Below are positions 57,943-64,000 of a stretch of 64,000 nt of DNA, one piece after another. The stretch is from contig NZ_CP109149.1 in assembly GCF_035920345.1 (NCBI RefSeq), positions 4,650,001 through 4,714,000 on the forward strand. Direction: 5' to 3'. The translations under genes and the position numbers were made by a program. The notes under the pieces were generated by a model. It was not told the origin of the DNA. It was given only the letters and a program-made list of their open reading frames with translations, and ran no database searches. The stretch is from Nocardia vinacea (GTDB lineage: Bacteria > Actinomycetota > Actinomycetes > Mycobacteriales > Mycobacteriaceae). The stretch's first letter is position 1. Each line of letters begins with the position of its first letter.

Positions 57943-58392
57943 TCACGACTCGGCCGCCGCAGCGGGCTGCATGCGCAGCGGCACCCCGATCCGATTCCAC
58001 AGGTTGATCATCGCGGTGACCGCGACCAGACCGGCCCGCGCGCCCTCCTCGAAGTTCTTCTCCACCTCGGCCCAGATCTCATCGCTGACACCGTGTTCAC
58101 CGAGGCTGGTGACCGCCTCCGCGTAGGCGAGGGCGGCTCGTTCGGCCTCGGTGAACTTCACCGACTCGCGCCAGGCATTGAGGTAGTAGATCCGCTGTTC
58201 GGTCTCGCCCGCCATGCGCGCGTCGGTGGTGTGCATATCGATGCAGAACAGGCAGCCGTTCATCTGGGAAACGCGGATCTTCACCAGCTCGCGCACCGTC
58301 GAATCCAGTGGCCCGCGGCGAATAGCCTGTTCTGCGGCATACCAGGCCTTGTAGATCTCGGGCGCCACCTCGGCCAGTTGCATGCGTGACAT
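57943..58392 (-). CDS. AhpD-like carboxymuconolactone decarboxylase family protein
   Basis: This 149-residue protein of the CMD/AhpD family has the redox pair CLFCIDMH in the helix after RELVKIRVSQMNG, with the downstream WRESVKFTEAERAALAYAEAVT block. Such proteins have peroxidase/disulphide-reductase activity. ATG 58392 is chosen because a GAGAGGA site lies upstream; the longer frame to 58461 runs through the promoter. CMD genes are the classic partners of ECF41 sigma factors, and the promoter here carries the ECF41 motif. Confidence 0.9.
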   Translation of the reverse strand: MSRMQLAEVAPEIYKAWYAAEQAIRRGPLDSTVRELVKIRVSQMNGCLFCIDMHTTDARMAGETEQRIYYLNAWRESVKFTEAERAALAYAEAVTSLGEHGVSDEIWAEVEKNFEEGARAGLVAVTAMINLWNRIGVPLRMQPAAAAES

Positions 58393-58427
58393 TGGTCGTC
58401 CTCTCTCGAAATCGCTTACCCGAGTAG

Positions 58428-58454
58428 GACGAGATAGCCGCCGAATCTGTGACA
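58428..58454 (-). promoter_or_regulatory. ECF41-type promoter before the CMD gene
   Basis: On the minus strand TGTCACA (58454-58448) is followed by 16 bases and CGTC (58431-58428), identical in both elements and spacing to the site before the ECF41 sigma gene at 3095-3121. It lies 36 bp before the start codon at 58392. Confidence 0.8.
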
Positions 58455-58457
58455 ACG

Positions 58458-60002
58458 TCACGAAGACGGCAGGCAGCGGGCCCGATCGGGTAGCTCACCG
58501 CACGGCTCGTTGCCATGCTCGCGCAGCACATCCTTACCGGTCAGATCGGTCAGGAAGTGCAGGAAGCTCGCGCCGAGCGAATCGCCGGCGAGTTCGCCGA
58601 AGCTGTAGGCGTATTCGACGCCCCAAAACGGATAGCTGCGGTTGACGGCGGCGTCGCGACCCGGTGTTACGCCATTGATGGTGAGGGTCGTGGCTCCCGC
58701 CTTCACCGCCTCGGAGAACTCGCTGTAGCCGATCGCGCCCGGGATGTCGCCGACAGCCTTCTGCATATCCTTGGTGACCTGCACATCGCAATATCTGGCC
58801 GTCGCGGGCGCGCCATCCTTGATCGCGACACAGCTGACATGCGGCCGATCGGGGTGTGGACCTCCGAGTACCCTGCGCTCCAACGTATTTCGGGTGCCCG
58901 ATCCCGGTATCCGATTGACCAGTACGACGGGCAGGTCGGCACCGCCGACATCGCGCCAGTTGGTGATGCGGCCCTGATACAGATCCTGGATCTGTGCGAC
59001 AGAAAGGTTGATGACGCCGACATCCTTGTGCACGATCATGGTGAACAGCGACAGCGCCAGCGGACGGTCCAGCAGCGTTTGGTAGCCATCACCTTTCGGG
59101 CCGTCGCTGATCGTGAGCAGATCGGGATCGTCCTTGCCCTCCTCGGCGAGCCGGTCGAGGCCGCGTTCGGTGCCCTCGAAGCCGAAGGTGAATTCCGCTC
59201 CGGTGCAGCGCTTCCCGTACTGCGCGGCCGCATCGCGAATGACCGGTTCGAAGGCCGATGAACCGACCACCGTGAGTTTGCCCGCGGCACAATCCAATGG
59301 CGTCGGATCGGGCGCCAGCGCAGAGACCATGAGCTGGATGACGATCACCACGACCAGAAAGGCCGTGAGCGCCACCATCACTCGCGAAATGCCGGTGCGG
59401 CTCTGGGTTTCGATGATCCGCCCACCCTTGAGGCCGCCGCTCAGCACCGGAGCCGGATACTCCCCCGTGCCCTCCGAACGTTGCAGAATAGCCAGGATCT
59501 TGTAGTGATCACCGCGATTGAGCGGCACCCTCGGCAGGTCGATGGCACCGATATGTCCGTCCGTATCCTCGCGAACCGCGATACCCGAATCGCGCCCCAG
59601 CGAATCGGCCAGGCCCTCGTCGCTCAGCTCGGTCACCGCCATGCCGATGACCCGGCGCCGCGAAAAGTTCAGATGCAGGCCGACCTGTCCCGCCTCGGGC
59701 GCCTGGTAGTCGTGTGTGTCGATCGGTGTCGCACCGCTGTTTTCGATGCGGACCAGCACCACCGACAGATCCTTCAGTGGCGGACTGACACCTTCGTGCG
59801 CGGGCCGCAGCTGCGGCAGGACACCGGGAAAGACCGATTCGATCTCACCGGTGACCGGCGTATCCATCTGCACCCGATAGCCGAGTTCCTTGCGTCCGAC
59901 GAAGACGAACTCCCATAGGAACGCGACGATCGGCACCGCGATACCGATGAGTGCGAGCACGATTTCGATCGGAAAACCACCCACCGGCGCCGCCACCCCC
60001 AA
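58458..60002 (-). CDS. Membrane-anchored PstS-like substrate-binding protein
   Basis: This 514-residue protein has an N-terminal helix (about residues 12-32) and a cytoplasmic-looking domain of about 170 residues. A second helix follows (RVMVALTAFLVVVIVIQLMV, about 207-228), then a type-2 periplasmic-binding domain. The latter shows PstS-like features: LTVVGSSAFEPV, ITNWRDVGGADLPVV and NRIPGSGTRNTLERRVLGG. It lacks a lipobox and lies away from any pst transporter genes, so it may sense phosphate or another anion rather than feed an ABC importer. Confidence 0.8.
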   Translation of the reverse strand: MGVAAPVGGFPIEIVLALIGIAVPIVAFLWEFVFVGRKELGYRVQMDTPVTGEIESVFPGVLPQLRPAHEGVSPPLKDLSVVLVRIENSGATPIDTHDYQAPEAGQVGLHLNFSRRRVIGMAVTELSDEGLADSLGRDSGIAVREDTDGHIGAIDLPRVPLNRGDHYKILAILQRSEGTGEYPAPVLSGGLKGGRIIETQSRTGISRVMVALTAFLVVVIVIQLMVSALAPDPTPLDCAAGKLTVVGSSAFEPVIRDAAAQYGKRCTGAEFTFGFEGTERGLDRLAEEGKDDPDLLTISDGPKGDGYQTLLDRPLALSLFTMIVHKDVGVINLSVAQIQDLYQGRITNWRDVGGADLPVVLVNRIPGSGTRNTLERRVLGGPHPDRPHVSCVAIKDGAPATARYCDVQVTKDMQKAVGDIPGAIGYSEFSEAVKAGATTLTINGVTPGRDAAVNRSYPFWGVEYAYSFGELAGDSLGASFLHFLTDLTGKDVLREHGNEPCGELPDRARCLPSS

Positions 60003-60156
60003 GAGATCTGTGTGTCAACCATTCTCGAACGTCATCGGGCATCCTCCCAGATCCCGCACGAGTGTTCGGCAACAGTTAACCGGGCGGTCAGCAGCTGCCG
60101 CCGAAACAGCCGAAATCGCCTCCGAACAGGTCGGCCCGCTCGTGCTGAAGCGACGA

Positions 60157-61230
60157 TCAAACCACGTCCCCGGCTGCTGATTTGGTCCAGGCCAGCAGCT
60201 TCTCGGCTGGCCAGGTGTTGATAACCCGTTCCGCCACAACATCGTTCGCGACAGCGCGCTCGCAGCCGTAACCCAGCCAGTCCAACTGACCAGGGGCATG
60301 CGCATCGGTGTCGATCGAGAAATAGCATCCCATCTCGACCGCCATCCGCAGCAGTCGCGACGGCGGATCGAGCCGTTCGGGACGGCTGTTGATCTCCACC
60401 GCCGTGCCGTAACTCCGGCACGCCTCGAAGACGAGCTCGGCATCGAACGTCGACTCCGGCCGCAGACCCCGCTGCCCCGCGATCAGTCTGCCGGTGCAGT
60501 GGCCCAGCACATCCACGTTCGGATTCGCCACCGCGTACACCATGCGTTTGGTCATCGCCTCGCTGTCGGCGCGCAGGTGCGAATGTACGCTGGCCACAAC
60601 GATATCGAGTTCGGCGAGCAGATCGCTCCGCTGATCCAGGGTCCCGTCATCGAGGATGTCCACCTCGATCCCGGTGAGAATCCGGAACGGCGCCACTCGT
60701 TCGTTCAGCTCCGCGACCACATCCAACTGCCGCCGCAACCGGTCCGCCGAAAGCCCGTTGGCGACCGTCAACCGCGGCGAATGATCGGTCAGCGCACAGT
60801 ATTCGTGGCCGAGCGCGGCCGCGATGCCCATCATCTCCGCGATCGGACTGCCGCCGTCGGACCAGTCGGAGTGGGTGTGCAGATCGCCGCGCAACTGAGC
60901 CCGCATGGGTTTGCCAGGTGCCCCGATGGGCTGCGCGGCCTTGCGGAGTTCGCTCAAATACTCCGGTACCGCACCGGAATACGCCTGTTCGATGACGGCG
61001 GCGGTCTTCGGCCCGATCCCCGCGAGTTCTTGCCAGCTGTGCGCAGCGCGATGGGTCGCTTGCTCGTCCTCGGACAGCTGGTCAACGATATCGGCGGCCC
61101 GCCGGTACGCCTTCACCCGATGTGTTTGCGCCCGTGCGCGTTCCAGCCAGAAGCCGATCTCGCGCAGCGCCTCCACCGGCCCCGGAGCGTTCCCCGGATC
61201 CGGAGCGACGATCGAATCGTCTTCCGCCAC
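60157..61230 (-). CDS. PHP-domain phosphoesterase with helix-hairpin-helix (PolX-like C-terminal half)
   Basis: This 357-residue protein has an N-terminal helix-hairpin-helix region (YRRAADIVDQL, LAGIGPKTAAVIEQAYSG) followed by a PHP domain with metal motifs DLHTHSDWSDGGSP, LTDHSPRL, GIEVDIL, VASVHSH and IDTDAHAP. It resembles the C-terminal exonuclease part of PolX DNA polymerases but has no polymerase-beta catalytic domain. GTG 61230 is preferred; the frame to 61437 overlaps the neighbouring gene. It probably hydrolyses phosphoester bonds in nucleic acid or nucleotides. Confidence 0.87.
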   Translation of the reverse strand: MAEDDSIVAPDPGNAPGPVEALREIGFWLERARAQTHRVKAYRRAADIVDQLSEDEQATHRAAHSWQELAGIGPKTAAVIEQAYSGAVPEYLSELRKAAQPIGAPGKPMRAQLRGDLHTHSDWSDGGSPIAEMMGIAAALGHEYCALTDHSPRLTVANGLSADRLRRQLDVVAELNERVAPFRILTGIEVDILDDGTLDQRSDLLAELDIVVASVHSHLRADSEAMTKRMVYAVANPNVDVLGHCTGRLIAGQRGLRPESTFDAELVFEACRSYGTAVEINSRPERLDPPSRLLRMAVEMGCYFSIDTDAHAPGQLDWLGYGCERAVANDVVAERVINTWPAEKLLAWTKSAAGDVV

Positions 61231-61235
61231 AGCGG

Positions 61236-61817
61236 TTATCGAATCCGGCTGTACTTCACGAAGGCGACGCCGTCCTCGAACACCCGGCTGGTGATCACCC
61301 GGAAGCGGGCCGCCTCGGGCAGGCGCGAACCGGAACCGAACAGCGGGCGGCCACGGCCGAGTACGACCGGGTACAGCTTCAGGAAGATCTGATCGATCTC
61401 CGGCAGCAACTCCTGCGCCAATTCCCCGCCGCCGCACAGCCAGATCCCGAGCCCGTTGTCCCGCTTCAACTCTCGCACCGTGGCGAGCGGATCGGCCGAG
61501 ATCAGCTCCACCGAAGGATCCGGACTCTCCGGCAGCGTCGTCGATGCGACGAATTGACGCAGATGCGAATACGGGCTGGACGTTCCGGTCCGCACGCCGA
61601 AGTCGTGGGTCTTACGACCCATCAGCACCGTGTCGAAGTAACGGTTGCGCTTATCGATGCCGAGGGCCTCCCGCACCTTCGTCGGCAGGGTCTCGGGGTA
61701 CTGCGCGGTGATCGCCGGGCCGTGATCGCCACCGACCGGGAAGAAGTCGACCGACCCCTCCTCGGTGGCGATGAACCCGTCGATAGTCGAAGCGACGTAG
61801 TAGGTGAGCTTGCGCAT
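61236..61817 (-). CDS. RibD-like dihydrofolate-reductase-fold protein
   Basis: This 193-residue protein has the RibD C-terminal/DHFR-like fold. It begins MRKLTYYVASTIDGFIA, has DTVLMGRKTHDFG and the nucleotide loop WLCGGGELAQELL, and ends in FVKYSRIR. ATG 61817 has GGAGGAAGG just upstream; an extension to 61904 is rejected. Such proteins are NAD(P)H-dependent reductases of varied substrates. The stop lies 5 bp from the PHP gene start, so the two are co-transcribed. Confidence 0.9.
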   Translation of the reverse strand: MRKLTYYVASTIDGFIATEEGSVDFFPVGGDHGPAITAQYPETLPTKVREALGIDKRNRYFDTVLMGRKTHDFGVRTGTSSPYSHLRQFVASTTLPESPDPSVELISADPLATVRELKRDNGLGIWLCGGGELAQELLPEIDQIFLKLYPVVLGRGRPLFGSGSRLPEAARFRVITSRVFEDGVAFVKYSRIR

Positions 61818-61911
61818 AAGTCCTTCCTCCGCAGCCGGTCGGCTCCCGAGCCGCCTAGAAGAACGGTAGCTCGCCGACGCCGATTTTTTTCGAGCTACCT
61901 GCAAGCAGTCG

Positions 61912-62778
61912 CTAGGGGAATCGGCGACGGGCCTTCGGTTGGCAGCGCGGGCAGGAGTAGGAAGAACGATTCATGAACTTCTCCCGCAGAATGGGTGCAC
62001 CGCAGCGACGGCACGGTTCGTCCTCGCGACCGTAGACCGCGAGCGAGCGTTCGAAGTAGCCGGATTGGCCGTTGACGTTGACATACAACGCATCGAACGA
62101 AGTGCCACCGGCCGCGAGCGCCTCCCCCATCACCGCGCCGACCTCGGTGAGCAGAGTGCGCACGGCGGGTCTGGTCAGCCCGGACGCGACCCGGTTGCCA
62201 TGGATCTTCGCCCGCCACAAAGATTCGTCGGCATAGATATTGCCGACGCCGGAGATCACGGTCTGATCCAGCAGCACCCGCTTGATCTCGGTCTGTTTGG
62301 CACGCACCGCAGACACCACGACCTCCGGGTCGTAGCGCGGGTCCAGCGGATCCCGGGCGATATGGGCGACAGGTTGGGGCACCAGAGTCCCGTCGACCTC
62401 GACCAACGGTGCGAGCGCCCAGCCGCCGAACGTGCGCTGATCGACGAAGCGCAATTGCGCACCGTCGTCGAGGGTCGCGAGGATATGCGCGTGCTTCTCC
62501 ACCGGAGCATCGGCCGGCTGCACCAACATCTGCCCGCTCATGCCGAGATGGACGACCAACGAGGTGTCCGGATCGTCGAAGGTGAGCCACAGATATTTGC
62601 CGCGCCGCTCGGCGGCGCCAACTCGCAGACCCTTCATCCGAGCCGTCAGATCGTCCGCACCTTCGAGATGGCGGCGCACCGACCTGGGATGGCTCACCGT
62701 CACGGATTCGACCACCCGCCCGACAACATGTGCGGCGAGTCCGCGCCGGACGACCTCGACCTCGGGAAGTTCGGGCAT
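61912..62778 (-). CDS. mutM: Formamidopyrimidine-DNA glycosylase
   Basis: This base-excision repair enzyme removes 8-oxoguanine. The catalytic N-terminus [13 protein letters not shown] directly follows the start Met at 62778, so that choice is firm. The lesion-recognition region includes [23 protein letters not shown] motifs, and the C-terminal zinc finger [13 protein letters not shown] followed by SCPRCQ is intact. Length is 288 residues. It follows rnc by 65 bp, its usual place. Confidence 0.97.
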   Translation of the reverse strand: MPELPEVEVVRRGLAAHVVGRVVESVTVSHPRSVRRHLEGADDLTARMKGLRVGAAERRGKYLWLTFDDPDTSLVVHLGMSGQMLVQPADAPVEKHAHILATLDDGAQLRFVDQRTFGGWALAPLVEVDGTLVPQPVAHIARDPLDPRYDPEVVVSAVRAKQTEIKRVLLDQTVISGVGNIYADESLWRAKIHGNRVASGLTRPAVRTLLTEVGAVMGEALAAGGTSFDALYVNVNGQSGYFERSLAVYGREDEPCRRCGAPILREKFMNRSSYSCPRCQPKARRRFP

Positions 62779-62843
62779 CAGCACTCCTATCGACCACGCG
62801 CGAGTCTTACGAGCGCCGTTCGCGGTGCCGCAGGCGCCGCAAA

Positions 62844-63566
62844 TCAGATACTGTCGGTCAGCGCCCGATAGGCGGCGCCCGCGGCCTTCTGCTCGGCTTC
62901 CTTCTTGGAGCGGCCGATGCCCTGACCGTACGGACGACCGCCGATCACGGTGGTCGCGGTGAATTCCTTGTCGTGGTCGGGACCTGTCGAGGTGATCTCG
63001 TAGCTGGGTACGCCGAGGCCACGTTCGGCGGTGAGCTCCTGCAGGCTGGTCTTCCAGTCCAGTCCGGCGCCCATCCGCGGTCCGCGCTCGAGCAGGTCGG
63101 CGAACAGCCGCAGCACCACCTCGCGCGCGACATCGATACCGTGCTCGAGATGGACCGCGCCGAGCAGCGACTCCATGCCATCGGCGAGAATGCTCGGCTT
63201 ATCCCGGCCGCCGGTGAGCTCTTCGCCCTTACCGAGCAGCAGGTGCACGCCGAGCCCGCCCGCGCCGAGCCCGCGCGCCACCTCGGCGAGCGCGTGCATA
63301 TTCACCACGCTCGCCCGCAGCTTGGCCAGTTCGCCCTCGGACTTGTCCGGGTGCTCGTGGTAGAGCCGCTCGGTGATGCTCAGGCCGAGGACCGAGTCGC
63401 CGAGGAATTCCAGACGCTCGTTGGTCGGCAGCCCGCCGTTCTCGTATGCGTACGACCGGTGCGTCAACGCTAGCCGCAGCAGATCGGCCCGCAAGTCGAC
63501 GCCGAGCGCCGCGAGCAGGCTCGCATGTTCACCGGACGCGCCGGATTCGTCCTTACTGGCGGTCAC
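62844..63566 (-). CDS. rnc: Ribonuclease III
   Basis: This double-strand-specific endoribonuclease processes rRNA precursors. The signature [14 protein letters not shown] is near residue 49, the second acidic motif is [16 protein letters not shown] near 130, and the dsRNA-binding domain with [18 protein letters not shown] is at the C-terminus. It is full-length at 240 residues. It lies between rpmF and mutM, the conserved actinobacterial order. Confidence 0.97.
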   Translation of the reverse strand: MTASKDESGASGEHASLLAALGVDLRADLLRLALTHRSYAYENGGLPTNERLEFLGDSVLGLSITERLYHEHPDKSEGELAKLRASVVNMHALAEVARGLGAGGLGVHLLLGKGEELTGGRDKPSILADGMESLLGAVHLEHGIDVAREVVLRLFADLLERGPRMGAGLDWKTSLQELTAERGLGVPSYEITSTGPDHDKEFTATTVIGGRPYGQGIGRSKKEAEQKAAGAAYRALTDSI

Positions 63567-63588
63567 GTCGATACGACAGGTCGAACGA

Positions 63589-63771
63589 TCAGACAGCAGC
63601 GGTGACCTGGCGGCCCTTGTAGGTGCCGCAGGAGGGGCACGCGATATGCGGCAGCGTCTTCTCGCCGCAGGCGCGGTTCGGGCACGTGATCAGGGTCGGC
63701 GCGGTGGCCTTCCACTGGCTGCGCCGCGACCTGGTGTTGGAACGGGACATCCGGCGCTTGGGAACGGCCAC
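63589..63771 (-). CDS. rpmF: 50S ribosomal protein L32
   Basis: This 60-residue protein begins [18 protein letters not shown] and keeps the zinc-binding form with four Cys (CPNRACGEK and IACPSCGTY). The zinc-bound version contrasts with Cys-free paralogues used under zinc starvation. It follows the DUF177 gene and precedes rnc. Confidence 0.97.
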   Translation of the reverse strand: MAVPKRRMSRSNTRSRRSQWKATAPTLITCPNRACGEKTLPHIACPSCGTYKGRQVTAAV

Positions 63772-63825
63772 GACTACTTCTCCTCTTGTCCTATTGCTTG
63801 CCGGTACGGCAGCACTGTCTCGGTC

Positions 63826-64000
63826 TTAATGGTCTGTGTTGGTTGCACCCGAATCGGGGCTGCCATTGCCGGGCGACTCAGCGGCGAACTTCGCCAACCC
63901 GGCCCAGCGAGGGTCAAGTATCTCATGCCCATGGTCGGAACCCGCAATCGCCATCCGGACACCGCATTCCGGGCACAGGCCCGCGCAGTCCGGAGTGCAC
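63826..64000 (-). CDS. DUF177 (YceD-like) protein, N-terminus outside window
   Basis: The last 57 codons are visible, ending at TAA 63826-63828. They include CTPDCAGLCPECGVRMA, the conserved Cys motif of DUF177, and a tail with HEILDPRWAGLAKF. DUF177/YceD proteins lie next to rpmF in most bacteria and affect large-subunit rRNA accumulation. The gene starts beyond position 64000. Confidence 0.92.
   Translation of the reverse strand, partial: CTPDCAGLCPECGVRMAIAGSDHGHEILDPRWAGLAKFAAESPGNGSPDSGATNTDH

Overview
The window is high-GC actinobacterial DNA. A mycolic-acid-containing genus is likely and Nocardia fits best. The evidence is a core gene order shared by Corynebacteriales, an antigen-85/mycolyltransferase-like secreted esterase, frequent GTG and TTG starts, and a GlnR-like box before amtB. 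The genus is an inference from gene content, not from a phylogenetic marker. I saw no tRNA, rRNA, CRISPR array or intact insertion sequence.

The minus strand carries a conserved housekeeping backbone. From high to low coordinates it runs DUF177 (partial), rpmF, rnc, mutM, osmC-like, acyP, smc, ftsY, amtB, glnB, glnD, ffh, rpsP, khpA, rimM, trmD, rplS, lepB, rnhB and a DUF2469 gene (partial). It covers ribosomal proteins and tRNA/rRNA maturation, co-translational secretion (Ffh, FtsY, LepB), chromosome organisation (Smc) and nitrogen control (AmtB, PII, GlnD). The backbone is broken by accessory blocks.

Block 1 (2.5-11.9 kb) holds a DoxX-like membrane protein, an ECF41-type sigma factor, a polytopic membrane protein, Tex, and two acyl-CoA synthetase genes divergent from a LuxR-type regulator. 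Block 2 (11.9-19.2 kb) adds small ORFs, a decayed Uma2-like fragment, an F420-type oxidoreductase and an amidohydrolase. Block 3 (25.6-32.4 kb) holds a DUF2237 gene, a TetR regulator with a C-terminal Cys motif, an NmrA-type reductase and a 1459-residue caspase-STAND-TPR protein, which is the most likely conflict or defence element here. Block 4 (36.4-44.2 kb) holds cell-envelope and membrane genes and a YgiB/YgiC/YjfL-like operon. Block 5 (45.1-53.7 kb) is a complete divergent kdp locus: kdpE and kdpD one way, kdpFABC the other, each unit headed by an extra tiny membrane-peptide ORF. Block 6 (53.7-61.8 kb) holds a Cys-rich mini-protein, a glycosyltransferase/glycogen-debranching-like pair, another small Cys-rich gene with a leaderless-looking promoter, an AhpD/CMD-family gene, a membrane-anchored PstS-like protein, a PHP phosphoesterase and a RibD-like reductase.

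Two regulatory links come straight from sequence. The promoter motif TGTCACA-N16-CGTC lies before both the ECF41 sigma gene and the CMD gene 54 kb away, so the two probably form one regulon. A CCAATGT/ACATTGG operator core recurs as inverted copies before the DUF1707 gene and before the Cys-rich mini-protein.
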